Positions 21,796 to 30,660 are shown, counted from the stretch's first letter. The stretch: DNA of 64,000 nt from Pseudomonadota bacterium (GCA_018240295.1 JAFEGB010000331.1:1-64000), one strand, 5' to 3'. Made by a program: numbers and translations. The notes: generated by a model from the sequence alone, not told the origin.

Positions 21796-23267
21796 GCAGA
21801 TGTCTCCCCGAACAGGGCGGCGACCTCGGCGCGGTCGCTGTACGTGCGCCGTTCGCTGCCGATGATCTGGTAATCCTCGTGGCCCTTGCCGGCGATCAGC
21901 ACCACGTCCCCGGGGCGGGCCGCCGCCAGCGCCTGGCGGATGGCCGCGGCGCGCTCGGGCTCGACCTGCACGCGCGCGGGCTCGGCGCAGCCGGCCCGGA
22001 TGTCGGCGAGGATCGCCAGCGGGTCCTCGCTGCGCGGATTGTCGCTGGTCAGGATCACGCGATCGGCGAGGCGCTCGGCGGCAGCGCCCATCAGCGGACG
22101 CTTGCCGGCATCGCGGTCGCCGCCGCAGCCGAACACGCAGTACAGCCGTCCGGCCGTGTGCGCGCGCAGCGCGGTCAGCACCGACTGCAGCGCGTTCGGC
22201 GTGTGGGCGTAGTCGACGACCGCGAGCGGGCGGTCCGCACCGCCGCCGAAGCGCTCCATGCGCCCCGGCACCGTGCGCGAGCGCGCAAGCCGGCCGACGG
22301 CCTCATCGAGCGGCATGCCGAGCGCGAGCAGCGCCGCGAGGCAGGCGAGCAGGTTCTGGGCGTTGAAGCGCCCGAGCAGCGTGCTCGCGAGTTCGGCGGC
22401 CCCGAGGTGGGTGTGCACGCTCAGGCGCAGGCCGTCGGTGTCGCAGACCGGCTCGCTGCCCTGCACCCAGCCGGCCAGCCCCTCGGTGTCGAGCACATCG
22501 AGGCCGTAGCCGTGGATCGGCGCGCGTGCCACCGTGCACAGCGAGCGCCCGAAGGCGTCGTCGAGGTTCAGCACCGCGGCGCCGATGTCGAGTTCGGCGA
22601 ACAGCCGCATCTTGGCCGCCGCATAGGCCGCGGCCGTGCCGTGATAGTCGAGGTGATCGCGGCTCAGGTGCGTCAGGATCGCGCAGGCGTAGTGCACGGC
22701 CTCGACCCGCCCCTGATCGAGCGCGTGCGAGGAGACTTCCATGGCCGCGTGACGCACGCCGGCCTCGACAAAGGCGGCGAGGCGCTGCTGCACGCCGATC
22801 GCATCGGGGGTCGTGTGCGAGGCGCTCTCGAACGGTCCGCCCCAGAGGCCGTAGCCGAGCGTGCCGAGCAGGCCCGCCGGGCGTCCGGGTTCGGAAAGCG
22901 CCTGCGCGAGGAAGTGCGTGCACGAGGTCTTGCCATCGGTGCCGGTGACGCCGAGCACCGCCAGCGCGTGCGACGGGATGCCGTACAGCCGGCTCGCCAG
23001 CTGTGAGACCTGCCGGCCGAGCCGTTCGATCGGGATCGCCGGCACCGGCAGCAGCGGTGCCGCGGCCGGCGGCTCCCACAGCACGGCACTCGCACCGCGC
23101 GCGATCGCCTGCTGCACGTGGTCGAGACCGTGGCCGCTGTGGCCGCGCACGGCGCAGAACACCGCCCCCGGGGTCACGGCACGGCTGTCGAGCGCGAGCG
23201 CCGTGACCGGCAGTTCAGGCACGTCGCGGGCGAATCCGGCGAGCAGGACGGACAGCGGCAGCATCAC
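21792..23267 (-). CDS. murE: UDP-MurNAc-L-Ala-D-Glu--2,6-diaminopimelate ligase MurE
   Basis: Adds the third residue of the stem peptide. 491 residues. ATP loop GVTGTDGKTSCTHF, SRDHLDYHGT, and the specificity motif DNPRSEDP, which in this family marks meso-diaminopimelate rather than lysine, as expected for a Gram-negative. The start overlaps the ftsI stop by four bases. Confidence 0.98.
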   Translation of the reverse strand: MMLPLSVLLAGFARDVPELPVTALALDSRAVTPGAVFCAVRGHSGHGLDHVQQAIARGASAVLWEPPAAAPLLPVPAIPIERLGRQVSQLASRLYGIPSHALAVLGVTGTDGKTSCTHFLAQALSEPGRPAGLLGTLGYGLWGGPFESASHTTPDAIGVQQRLAAFVEAGVRHAAMEVSSHALDQGRVEAVHYACAILTHLSRDHLDYHGTAAAYAAAKMRLFAELDIGAAVLNLDDAFGRSLCTVARAPIHGYGLDVLDTEGLAGWVQGSEPVCDTDGLRLSVHTHLGAAELASTLLGRFNAQNLLACLAALLALGMPLDEAVGRLARSRTVPGRMERFGGGADRPLAVVDYAHTPNALQSVLTALRAHTAGRLYCVFGCGGDRDAGKRPLMGAAAERLADRVILTSDNPRSEDPLAILADIRAGCAEPARVQVEPERAAAIRQALAAARPGDVVLIAGKGHEDYQIIGSERRTYSDRAEVAALFGETSA

Positions 23268-25054
23268 GGACGCTCCCGTTTCGCCGTCGCCGGCGCGGCA
23301 GCCGGTGCCGTCGTGCTTGCCATCACCGGCCGCGCCGGCGTCAGGCGCGGATCGACGATGTTGTCCGGCGGCACGTTCATGACGCGCAGCGCTCCGGCCA
23401 TGACCTTGCTGAACACCGGCGCGGCGACCAGCCCGCCGTAGTAGGACTTGTCCTTCGGGTCATCGACGATGACGACCATCGCCAGCCGCGGCTTGCTGAC
23501 CGGCGCGAAGCCCGCGAACACCGAGTAGTAGTTGTTCTTCGCGTAGCCGCGGCCGACGATCTTGTGGACGGTGCCGGTCTTGCCGGCGACGCGGTAGCCG
23601 GCGACGCTCGCCTGGATCGCCGTGCCGTCGCGGCTGACGACGGCTTCCATCATCGGCATCAGCTTCCTGACCGTGGCCTCGGACAAAATGCGCTCGCCCT
23701 CCGGCGCCCGGTCGAGCTTGACCAGCGACACCGGCCGGATCACGCCGCCGGAGGCGAGCGCCGCGTAGGCCCGCGCGAGCTGCAGCGGCGTCATCGAGAT
23801 GCCGTAGCCGAAGCTCTGGTTGGCGTGGCTGATCGTGCTCCAGCGCGAGTAGTGCGCGAGCCACCCGCCCTGCTCGCCCGGGAAGCCGATGCCGCTGGTG
23901 CGCCCGAAGCCGAGCTTGCGGAACAGGTCCCACAGCCGCTCGGCCGGCAGCGCCAGCGCGATCTTGGTGGCGCCGACGTTGCTCGACTTGACGATCACGC
24001 GCGTCACGTCGATCAGGCCGTAGTTGTGCGTGTCGCGCACCGTGTAGCGCCCGACGCTCATGTGGCCGGGGCTGGTGCTGATCGGCGTGTCCGGCCGGAA
24101 CCTGCCGCTTTCGAGGCCCATCGCCACCGTGAACGGCTTCATGACCGAGCCGGGTTCGTAAACGTCGGTCAGCGCGCGGTTGCGCAGCAGGTCGCCGCGG
24201 ATCGCGCCGCGATCGTTCGGGTTGGTGCCGGGCTGGTTGACCATCGCCAGCACCTCGCCGGTCTGCACGTCGAGCACGACGGCAGTGGCGGCGGCAGCGC
24301 CGTGTTCGAGCATCGCGGCCTTGACCGCGCGGTAGGCGATGTACTGGATGCGCCGGTCGATCGACAGCGTCACCGTGCGCCCGGGCTGCGGCTCGCGCAC
24401 GCTCTCGACTTCGTCGACGGTGTGGCCGTAGCGGTCACGGATCACGCGCTTCTCGCCGGGCACGCCCTGCAGCGTCGAGTTCCACGCCAGCTCGATGCCT
24501 TCCTGACCGTCGTCGTCGATGTCGGTGAAGCCGAGCAGGTGCGAGGTCACCTCGGCCGACGGATAGAAGCGCCGGTATTCGCGCTGCAGGAACACGCCGG
24601 GAATCGCCCGCACCTGGATGCGCGCGGCAGCATCGGGTTCGAGCGCGCGGCGCAGGTACATGAATTCCTTCTTCTCGCGCGACAGGACCTTGGCTTCGAG
24701 TTCCGAGGGAGTCATGCCGAGCAGGCGTGCGAGCTCCGGCAGGCGCTCGCGGTTGGCGAGCAGCGTCGGCGGATGCGCCCAGACGCTGTCGACCGGCGAG
24801 CTGACCGCCAGCGGCTCGCCGTGACGGTCGGTGATCATGCCGCGGTGTGCCGGCACCTCGACGCTGCGCAGGAAGCGCTCGTCGCCCTGGCCCTGCAGGA
24901 ATTCGGTATCGATCAGCTGCAGGTAGACGGCGCGCGCGACGATGCCGAGCGCGGCCAGCGCGAACAGGCCGAGGACGAGCTTGCGGCGATTGGTCGTCCA
25001 GCTGCCCGGGGACGCGCGCAGCTTGCGCGACGGCGATGACGGAGAGCGTTTCAT
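23264..25054 (-). CDS. ftsI: Septal transpeptidase FtsI (PBP3)
   Basis: Class B penicillin-binding protein that crosslinks septal peptidoglycan. 596 residues. Short basic cytoplasmic head, one membrane anchor (about 26-45), pedestal domain starting VEVPAHRGMITDRHGEPLAVS, then the transpeptidase domain with all three active-site motifs: SVMK (303-306), SSN (357-359) and KTGT (492-495). A Pro/Ala-rich tail follows. The ATG ([11 protein letters not shown]) overlaps the ftsL stop. Confidence 0.98.
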   Translation of the reverse strand: MKRSPSSPSRKLRASPGSWTTNRRKLVLGLFALAALGIVARAVYLQLIDTEFLQGQGDERFLRSVEVPAHRGMITDRHGEPLAVSSPVDSVWAHPPTLLANRERLPELARLLGMTPSELEAKVLSREKKEFMYLRRALEPDAAARIQVRAIPGVFLQREYRRFYPSAEVTSHLLGFTDIDDDGQEGIELAWNSTLQGVPGEKRVIRDRYGHTVDEVESVREPQPGRTVTLSIDRRIQYIAYRAVKAAMLEHGAAAATAVVLDVQTGEVLAMVNQPGTNPNDRGAIRGDLLRNRALTDVYEPGSVMKPFTVAMGLESGRFRPDTPISTSPGHMSVGRYTVRDTHNYGLIDVTRVIVKSSNVGATKIALALPAERLWDLFRKLGFGRTSGIGFPGEQGGWLAHYSRWSTISHANQSFGYGISMTPLQLARAYAALASGGVIRPVSLVKLDRAPEGERILSEATVRKLMPMMEAVVSRDGTAIQASVAGYRVAGKTGTVHKIVGRGYAKNNYYSVFAGFAPVSKPRLAMVVIVDDPKDKSYYGGLVAAPVFSKVMAGALRVMNVPPDNIVDPRLTPARPVMASTTAPAAAPATAKRERP

Positions 25055-25464
25055 CGGATCACGTAGATGACCGCTTCGGGCGCGGGTATGCCCATGTCCA
25101 GCCGGGTGCGCGCGGCCTGGTCGATCACCGACTCGGTCGCGAGCGTGCTCTGTTCCAGCTGCAGCTGGTTCCATTCGATGTCGAGGTCGTCGCGGACCTT
25201 CTGCAGCCCCTGCAGCTCGACGAACAGCTTGCGGCTCTGGTGCTTGCTCCAGACGATGCCGACACCGGTGGCGAGGATCGTCAGCACCAGCACCAGCACC
25301 GTGCCGAGGTTCTGGCCGACCGGGTCGTGCTCGGCCGGCTCGTCGACGAGTCGCCCGGCCTCGGCAGCCTGCGGTTTTTCGGTCTCGGCGACCGGCGGCG
25401 GCACCGCGACTTCGACGGGAGCGACCGGGACCTCGGTCGTCAGGAGCGGCAGCGGCGCGTTCAT
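25051..25464 (-). CDS. ftsL: Cell division protein FtsL
   Basis: Small bitopic divisome protein that pairs with FtsB and FtsQ and activates FtsWI. 137 residues. The cytoplasmic head of about 55 residues is proline/glutamate-rich, longer than in E. coli. One membrane segment ([19 protein letters not shown]) is followed by a coiled-coil stretch (about 78-115) ending in the typical [23 protein letters not shown] overlaps on both sides (rsmH upstream, ftsI downstream) support the start. Confidence 0.95.
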   Translation of the reverse strand: MNAPLPLLTTEVPVAPVEVAVPPPVAETEKPQAAEAGRLVDEPAEHDPVGQNLGTVLVLVLTILATGVGIVWSKHQSRKLFVELQGLQKVRDDLDIEWNQLQLEQSTLATESVIDQAARTRLDMGIPAPEAVIYVIR

Positions 25465-26396
25465 GGCAGCTTCTCGGCGACGCGCAGCACGGCGCTGCGC
25501 GCGCGCGGATTGGCGTCGATCTCGGCCGCGGACGGCTGCACGGCCTTGCCGATGAGCTTCAGCGTCGCGCCGCTCGGCCCGCCGGTCACCGGCAGCCCGG
25601 GCGGCAGTTCCTGGCCGCGCGCGCCGGCGCGCAGGAAGCGCTTGACGATGCGGTCTTCCAGCGAGTGGAAGCTGATCACGGCGAGCCGGCCGCCGGGCGC
25701 GAGCAGCCCGACGGCCTGCGCGAGTGCGTCCTGCAATTCGTCGAGTTCGCGGTTGACGTGGATGCGGATCGCCTGGAAGGCGCGCGTCGCCGGATGCTTG
25801 CCGCGCTCGCGCGTCGGCACGGCGGCGGCCACGAGGCCGGCAAGCTGCGCGGTGCTGGCGATCGGGGTTTCGGCGCGGGTCTCGACGACGCGCCGGGCGA
25901 TGCGCCGGTGAAAACGCTCCTCGCCGAGATCGCGCAGCACCAGGGAAATCTCCGCCTCGCCGGCCGCCGCCAGCCATTCGGCTGCACTCGGCCCGCCGGC
26001 CGGATCCATGCGCATGTCGAGCGGCCCGTCCTGCTGGAAGCTGAAGCCGCGACGCGCATCGTCGAGTTGCGGCGACGAGACGCCGAGATCGAACAGGATG
26101 CCGTCGAGCCGGCCTTCGAGACCGTGCGCCCGCACGGCCGCCGCCAGCCCGCTGAACGGACCGGCCACGAACTGCAGGCGGGGATCGGTGGCCGCGAGCG
26201 CACGCGCCTCGGCGGCCGCTTCCGGATCGCGCTCGAGGGCCAGCAGGCAGCCGTCGGCCCCGAGGCGCGCCAGCACCGCGCGGGCGTGACCGCCGCGGCC
26301 GAAGGTGGCATCGAGATAGCAGCCCCGTGCCCGCACGTTCAGGGCATCGACGGCCTCGTGCAGCAGCACGCTTTGATGAAGCAGGGTGGAGGTCAT
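25461..26396 (-). CDS. rsmH: 16S rRNA (cytosine-1402 N4) methyltransferase RsmH (MraW)
   Basis: SAM-dependent methyltransferase acting on C1402 of 16S rRNA in the decoding centre; RsmI, encoded nearby, methylates the ribose of the same nucleotide. 311 residues. Motifs are [58 protein letters not shown] and [15 protein letters not shown]. The ATG lies four bases after the mraZ stop. Confidence 0.97.
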   Translation of the reverse strand: MTSTLLHQSVLLHEAVDALNVRARGCYLDATFGRGGHARAVLARLGADGCLLALERDPEAAAEARALAATDPRLQFVAGPFSGLAAAVRAHGLEGRLDGILFDLGVSSPQLDDARRGFSFQQDGPLDMRMDPAGGPSAAEWLAAAGEAEISLVLRDLGEERFHRRIARRVVETRAETPIASTAQLAGLVAAAVPTRERGKHPATRAFQAIRIHVNRELDELQDALAQAVGLLAPGGRLAVISFHSLEDRIVKRFLRAGARGQELPPGLPVTGGPSGATLKLIGKAVQPSAAEIDANPRARSAVLRVAEKLP

Positions 26397-26400
26397 GACT

Positions 26401-26856
26401 TCAGAAGGAGAGCGATTCCAGATCGTCGGGCAGGGAGCCTGCCTCGCCGCCGTCCTCGGCCAGCCACTGCTCGCGCAGCCGATACCAGGTCTGCTCGTCC
26501 CAGAGCTCGAACTTGTTCCCCTGCCCCACCAGCACCACATGTTTTTCGAGCTTCGCGAATTCCCGCAGCGGCGCCGGTATCAGCAGACGCCCCGAGCCGT
26601 CGGGTTGCAGTTCCTCGGCGTGCCCCATCAGCAACCGCTTCAGGCTGCGGGCGGCGCGGTTCGTACTCGACAGCTGCACCAGTCGCGCTTCCACCTGCTC
26701 CCAGACCGGCAGCGGATACAAAAGGAGACACCCGTCACGATCGATCGTGACGACCACCTGGTCACTGCCACTTTCGGAGAGCCGATCCCGGAACCGGGCG
26801 GGGATCGAGAGCCGTCCCTTGCTGTCGAGCGAAAGAGGGGAAATCCCGCGAAACAA
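26401..26856 (-). CDS. mraZ: Transcriptional regulator MraZ (TTG start)
   Basis: First gene of the dcw cluster; a ring-forming DNA-binding protein that represses its own operon in E. coli. 151 residues with two AbrB/MraZ-type SpoVT folds ([24 protein letters not shown] and [30 protein letters not shown]). The only start that matches the family N-terminus (MFRG) is TTG, with AGGAT-like pairing upstream. A weak start codon would limit MraZ levels. The operator for MraZ is visible just upstream (26897-26921). Confidence 0.97.
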   Translation of the reverse strand: MFRGISPLSLDSKGRLSIPARFRDRLSESGSDQVVVTIDRDGCLLLYPLPVWEQVEARLVQLSSTNRAARSLKRLLMGHAEELQPDGSGRLLIPAPLREFAKLEKHVVLVGQGNKFELWDEQTWYRLREQWLAEDGGEAGSLPDDLESLSF

Positions 26857-26896
26857 GCGCCTGATCCTCGCTGCCGTACCGCGGCCTGCCCGACTG

Positions 26897-26921
26897 TCCC
26901 ACTACGTTCCACGTTTTCCCA
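26897..26921 (-). promoter_or_regulatory. MraZ operator, three direct repeats with 10-bp period
   Basis: On the minus strand: TGGGA, TGGAA and TGGGA, each separated by five bases. This is the known arrangement of MraZ boxes (TGGGN with 5-base spacers). The array starts at the last base of the -10 box and extends over the predicted transcription start, so bound MraZ would block initiation. Confidence 0.85.
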
Positions 26922-26950
26922 CTATAGGAACCGCGCCGGAAGCCTGTCAA
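26921..26950 (-). promoter_or_regulatory. Main dcw-cluster promoter upstream of mraZ
   Basis: Perfect -35 box TTGACA (26945-26950), 18-base spacer, and -10 box TATAGT (26921-26926, 5 of 6). The transcript would start near 26914 and reach the mraZ TTG after about 58 bases. This is the strongest sigma70 promoter I see in the window. The remaining sequence up to rnpB (26951-27140) holds no gene I can recognise. Confidence 0.85.
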
Positions 26951-27140
26951 GGAGAACACGGCCCGCGGACGCCACGGTTTTGCTTTTTCTACAACAGCTT
27001 ATCGGCGCGCATACAACATGGGTTGCGCCCCCACAACAGCCACCGGACTGCCGATGCCGCATTGCACCATTCAGGAGCAAACCGCTGTCAGCCACCGCCG
27101 GAAAACGTCATGTCCCCCGCCGCACGGACAGACAGCCGCG

Positions 27141-27164
27141 CGGCTTGCGGCGAACCGCAAGCCG
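27141..27164 (-). terminator. Probable rnpB terminator hairpin
   Basis: Perfect 10-bp stem (27141-27150 with 27155-27164). On the RNA strand the loop reads UUCG, a stable tetraloop sequence. It lies about 30 bases after the rnpB 3' end. The following minus-strand sequence CGCGGCTGTCTGTCC has scattered T only, so efficiency is uncertain. Confidence 0.55.
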
Positions 27165-27193
27165 GGGCTGGAAACAGGGAGATTCAGGAAGGA

Positions 27194-27548
27194 GGAAGTC
27201 GGCCTGTAAGCCGGGTTCTGTCGAGGACGATCATTCATCTGCGACGCCCGTCACCGGACGCCTGTAGCGACCTACCCGGGAGCCGTGCGGGCCACACGCT
27301 GGCGCTCCCCTATTTGGTCTTGCTCCGGGTGGGGTTTTCCGTGCCGGCGACTGTTGCCAGCGCCGCGGTGCGCTCTTACCGCACCTTTTCACCCTTGCCG
27401 TTCGCCTCGCGGCGACTTGGGCGGTTTGTTTTCTGTGGCACTTTCCGTGGGCTCACGCCCCCCAGGCGTTACCTGGCACCCTGCCCTGCGGAGCCCGGAC
27501 TTTCCTCCGCCCCCGCACGCGGGGGCCGCGATCGTCCGGCCGACTTCC
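27194..27548 (-). ncRNA. rnpB: RNase P RNA, bacterial class A
   Basis: Catalytic RNA of RNase P that matures tRNA 5' ends. Minus-strand sequence shows the conserved blocks in order: GAGGAAAGTCCGGGCTCC, CAGGGTGCCAGGTAACGCC, ACAGAAAACAAACCGCC, GGTAAGAGCGCACCG, CCCACCCGGAGCAAG.CCAAATAGG, GATGAATGATCGTCC and CGACAGAACCCGGCTTA. The ends were set by helix P1: GGAAGTCGGCC at the 5' end pairs perfectly with GGCCGACTTCC at the 3' end, giving about 355 bases. Its position between rsmI and mraZ is a common gammaproteobacterial arrangement. Confidence 0.96.
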
Positions 27549-27556
27549 GGGCGCGG

Positions 27557-27585
27557 ATTCTGCGCGGCCACCGACGGCAGGGCAA
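27557..27585 (-). promoter_or_regulatory. Candidate rnpB promoter
   Basis: TTGCCC (27580-27585) and CAGAAT (27557-27562) on the minus strand with exactly 17 bases between them. The predicted start, 7-9 bases after the -10 box, coincides with the first base of helix P1. It sits immediately after the rsmI stop. Confidence 0.5.
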
Positions 27586-27586
27586 G

Positions 27587-28453
27587 TCATGCGCCGGATG
27601 CCCCGTCGCCGGACAGCTCCAGCGCCCGTGCGTACAGCACGTTCCTGCGGGCACCGGTGATCTTCGCCGCCAGCGCCACGGCGCGCCCGAGCGGCAGCTC
27701 GGCGAGCAGCAGGCGCAGTACGCGCTCGGCCCCGGCATCCGCTCCGGCCCCGGCATCGGGCGCCTCGGCGCCCTGCACGAGCACGACGAACTCGCCGCGG
27801 CGCTCCTCCTCGCTCGCTGCGAAATGCGCGGCCAGCGCCCCGAGCCCGGCCCGGCGCACGGATTCGTAGCGTTTGGTCAGCTCGCGGGCGACGGCCGCCT
27901 CGCGCGCCGGCCCGAAGGTTTCGGCGAGATCGGCGAGACTCTCGGCGATGCGGTGGCTGGACTCGAACAGCACCAGCGTGCGCGTCTCGGCCGCCAGTTC
28001 CGACAGCCGTGCACGGCGGGCCGCGGATCGGGCCGGCAGGAAGCCTTCGAACACGAAGCGATCGGTCGGCAGCCCCGAGACCGACAGCGCAGCGATCAGG
28101 CTGCTCGGACCGGGCACGGCGACCACCTCGATGCCGGCCGCCTGCGCGGCACGCACGAGGTGATAGCCCGGATCCGAAATCAGCGGTGTGCCGGCATCGG
28201 ACACCAGCGCCAGCGACTGGCCGGCGAGCAGCTCCCCGACCAGTCCGGCGCAGCGGTCGCGCTCGTTGTGCTCGTGCACCGACACCAGCGGCGTATGGAT
28301 GCCGAAATGGCGCAGCAGCGCACCGCTGTGGCGGGTATCCTCGGCCGCCACCCGCTCGACCGACGCGAGCGTCTGCTGCGCGCGCGGACTCAGATCGAGC
28401 AGATTGCCGATCGGCGTGGCCACCACGTATAAGATGCCGATGCGTACGGACAC
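27587..28453 (-). CDS. rsmI: 16S rRNA (cytidine-1402 2'-O) methyltransferase RsmI
   Basis: SAM-dependent ribose methyltransferase of the tetrapyrrole-methylase fold. 288 residues. Starts with GTG at MSVRIGILYVVATPIGNLLDLS, with GGAG 7-10 bases upstream; a longer reading frame upstream overlaps yraN antisense and was rejected. Motifs are ATPIGNL, AEDTRHSGALL, VSDAGTPLISDPGYHLV, VPGPSSLIAALSVSGLPTDRFVFEGFLP. Its substrate nucleotide is the one modified by RsmH. It is divergent from yraN, sharing a very short spacer. Confidence 0.96.
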   Translation of the reverse strand: MSVRIGILYVVATPIGNLLDLSPRAQQTLASVERVAAEDTRHSGALLRHFGIHTPLVSVHEHNERDRCAGLVGELLAGQSLALVSDAGTPLISDPGYHLVRAAQAAGIEVVAVPGPSSLIAALSVSGLPTDRFVFEGFLPARSAARRARLSELAAETRTLVLFESSHRIAESLADLAETFGPAREAAVARELTKRYESVRRAGLGALAAHFAASEEERRGEFVVLVQGAEAPDAGAGADAGAERVLRLLLAELPLGRAVALAAKITGARRNVLYARALELSGDGASGA

Positions 28454-28492
28454 GACAGGACTCCGGAAGATGTGTGGCAGGGCTCCGGCGCC

Positions 28493-28873
28493 ATGACCTC
28501 CGGCGCCGGCCGGCCTGCCCATCTGCTGCGCGGCGCGGCCGGCGAGGCCTTGGCCGAAGCCTGGCTGGTGCAGCAGGGCCTGAAACCGTTGATGCGCAAT
28601 TTCCGCTGCCGGCCCGGCGAGATCGATCTCGTGATGCGCGAGGGCGACATCCTCGTGTTCGTCGAGGTGCGCTTCCGCCGCGATTGCGGCTTCGGCACGG
28701 CGCTCGAAAGCGTCACGGCCGGCAAGCAGCGCCGCCTGCTGCGGGCCGCGGCAGTCTACCTGCAACAGCACGGCGATACGCTGCCGTGCCGCTTCGACGT
28801 CGTCGGCATCTCGCCCGGCCCGGACGGCCATCCCGCTTACGAATGGGTGCGCGACGCCTTTCGCGCCGACTGA
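28493..28873 (+). CDS. yraN: YraN family protein (UPF0102, nuclease-like fold)
   Basis: Conserved protein of unknown biological role with a restriction-endonuclease-like fold. About 126 residues. The core AGEALAEAWLVQQGL, GEIDLVMREGDILVFVEVRFR and CRFDVVGI are diagnostic. I took the ATG with AGGG ten bases upstream; a GTG at 28472 with GGAA before it would add seven residues. As in E. coli it sits beside rsmI and dolP. Confidence 0.92.
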   Translation: MTSGAGRPAHLLRGAAGEALAEAWLVQQGLKPLMRNFRCRPGEIDLVMREGDILVFVEVRFRRDCGFGTALESVTAGKQRRLLRAAAVYLQQHGDTLPCRFDVVGISPGPDGHPAYEWVRDAFRAD

Positions 28874-28909
28874 AACCGCGCACCCGCCTGCCTACGGAAT
28901 CCCGCACAC

Positions 28910-29509
28910 ATGATTCGCCGAATCCTGCACCTGCTCCCCGTGCTCGGCCTGAGCAGCCTTGTCTTCCTCGGCGGCCCGAGCGGCTGCGCCGGCGTCGTCG
29001 CCGGTGGCGCGGCCGCGGTCAGCGTCGCGCACGACCGGCGCACGGCCGGCACCGTCGTCGAGGACGAGAGCATCGAGATGAAAGCGGTCGCCGAGCTCGA
29101 CCGTCACGGCATCAGTGCCCGCTCGCACCTGAACGTCACGAGCTACAACCGCAGCGTGCTGATCTGCGGCGAGGTGCCCGACGAGGCCACGCGCCAGCAG
29201 GCCGAGGCCGTCGTGCGCCGCGTCGCCGAGGTGCGGCAGGTGTTCAACGAGGCTGCCATCCTGCCGGCCAGCACGCTCGCCAGCCGCTCGAACGACACCT
29301 GGCTGACGACGCGCGCGAAGACGGCGCTGTTCAACGTCGACGGCATCCGCGACTTCGACCCGACCCGGGTCAAGGTCGTGACCGAACGCGGCATCGTCTA
29401 TCTGATGGGGCTGGTGAGCAGCGCCGAGGCCGAGTCGGTCACGGCGGCGGTGCGCAGCGTGCCGGGCGTGCAGAAGGTCGTGCGGCTGTTCGAGTACATC
29501 GACCGCTGA
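28910..29509 (+). CDS. dolP: BON-domain lipoprotein DolP (YraP)
   Basis: Outer-membrane-associated envelope-integrity lipoprotein. 199 residues. Signal peptide of about 25 residues ends in a lipobox-like GGPSGC (Cys26); proline at position -3 is unusual for a lipobox. Two BON domains follow (about 48-115 and 125-196), each with the typical hydrophobic-Gly core (VLICGEVPDEATRQQAEAVVRRV and VYLMGLVSSAEAESVTAAVRSVPGVQKVV). Neighbour of yraN as in enterics, with 36 bases between. Confidence 0.93.
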   Translation: MIRRILHLLPVLGLSSLVFLGGPSGCAGVVAGGAAAVSVAHDRRTAGTVVEDESIEMKAVAELDRHGISARSHLNVTSYNRSVLICGEVPDEATRQQAEAVVRRVAEVRQVFNEAAILPASTLASRSNDTWLTTRAKTALFNVDGIRDFDPTRVKVVTERGIVYLMGLVSSAEAESVTAAVRSVPGVQKVVRLFEYIDR

Positions 29510-29520
29510 TCCCCCCGGAA

Positions 29521-29556
29521 CCGGGCGCGCGGCTGAACGGGCGCCTGCCCGCCCGG
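29521..29556. terminator. Possible bidirectional terminator between dolP and sspB
   Basis: Seven-bp stem CCGGGCG / CGCCCGG (29521-29527 with 29550-29556) between the convergent stops, followed on the plus strand by AATTAAATT. The loop is long (22 bases), so this is a weak call. Confidence 0.35.
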
Positions 29557-29575
29557 AATTAAATTCCTTGGCGAA

Positions 29576-29962
29576 TTACTTGACGAGCTTCAGCGCCGGG
29601 CGCTTGCCGCTGCCACGCTCGGGCTGGGACGGCGACGGCGGCGGTTCGCTGCCCGGTTCGTCCGGGAAGGCCGTGCCCTGACCATTCTCGCGCGCGTAGA
29701 TCGCCATCACCGCCACCACCGGCACGCGCACGGTGCGCGCCAGCCCGCCGAAGCGGGCACTGAACTCGATGTGGTCGTTGCCCATCGCCAGGCCATGCAC
29801 GGCGCTCGGGCTGACGTTCAGCACGATGCGACCGTCATGCACGTGCTGCGGCGGCACGTCGACCCCCTCGACCCTGGCGTTGACGAGGATGTGCGGGGTC
29901 ATGGCGTTGTCGAGGATCCATTCGTACAAGGCCCGGATCAGATAGGGGCGATTGGAGGTCAT
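29576..29962 (-). CDS. sspB: ClpXP adaptor SspB
   Basis: Adaptor that hands ssrA-tagged proteins to ClpXP. 128 residues. The N-terminal substrate-binding domain reads MTSNRPYLIRALYEWILDNAMTPHILV; a Pro/Ser-rich flexible linker leads to the C-terminal ClpX-binding motif RPALKLVK. The start ATG overlaps the sspA stop by four bases, the standard sspAB operon. Confidence 0.96.
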   Translation of the reverse strand: MTSNRPYLIRALYEWILDNAMTPHILVNARVEGVDVPPQHVHDGRIVLNVSPSAVHGLAMGNDHIEFSARFGGLARTVRVPVVAVMAIYARENGQGTAFPDEPGSEPPPSPSQPERGSGKRPALKLVK

Positions 29963-30627
29963 CGCACGGTCTCGCTGGACGGGGGGCGGGCGGCGGGACC
30001 ATCGTCGCGCATTTCCTGCTCGACCGCACTCAGACTCTGGCGAAACGCCGGCCGCGCGAACATGCGCGCCGCGTATTCGAGCACCGGCGCCGCCTCGGGC
30101 GGCAGTTCGATGCCGTAGTGCGCGAGGCGCCACAGCAGCGGCGCCAGCGTCGCGTCGATCAGGCTGTAGTCGGTGCCGAGGAAGTACGGGCGCGCCGCGA
30201 ACACCGCGGCGCCGGCCACGAGCTGCGAACGCAGCGCCTCGCGCGCCAGCTCGCGCTCCTCGCGCACGCTGCGCGACAGCCGCGGCAGTTGCGCGTACAG
30301 ATCCTGTTCGATGCGGGCGAGCGCCAGCCGCTGGCGGGCACGACCGGCCGGGTCGGTCGCGAGCATGGGCGGATGCGGATAGCGCTCGTCGAGGTATTCG
30401 ATGATGACGCGGTCGTTGTAGAGCACGACATCGCGATCGACCAGCGTCGGCAGATGGCCGCCGGGACTGGCTTCGAGCAGGTCGGGGGGCGGGCTGGCGG
30501 GGTTGACCCAGACGAACTCCGGGTCCAGCCCCTTTTCCAGCAGCACCAGACGCACGCGGTGGCAGTGGCAGCAGTTGCAGAGCGAATACAGCGTCAGGGT
30601 CGATCTGCGGCTGGCTGCTCCGGCCAT
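29959..30627 (-). CDS. sspA: Stringent starvation protein A (SspA), with a Cys/His cluster
   Basis: Glutathione-transferase-fold protein that binds RNA polymerase in E. coli. 222 residues: thioredoxin-like N-domain (TLYSLCNCCHCHRVRLVLLEKGLDP), then GGHLPTLVDRDVVLYNDRVIIEYLDERYPHPP, and an all-helical C-domain (DYSLIDATLAPLLWRL). Usual SspA proteins have at most one Cys at the start of the first helix; here Cys17, Cys19, Cys20 and Cys22 plus His21 and His23 form a CxCCHCH cluster. ATG with GGAGAGGG upstream. Confidence 0.95.
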   Translation of the reverse strand: MAGAASRRSTLTLYSLCNCCHCHRVRLVLLEKGLDPEFVWVNPASPPPDLLEASPGGHLPTLVDRDVVLYNDRVIIEYLDERYPHPPMLATDPAGRARQRLALARIEQDLYAQLPRLSRSVREERELAREALRSQLVAGAAVFAARPYFLGTDYSLIDATLAPLLWRLAHYGIELPPEAAPVLEYAARMFARPAFRQSLSAVEQEMRDDGPAARPPSSETVR

Positions 30628-30660
30628 GGCCCTCTCCGGATAGATCGGCGGGATGCGGGA

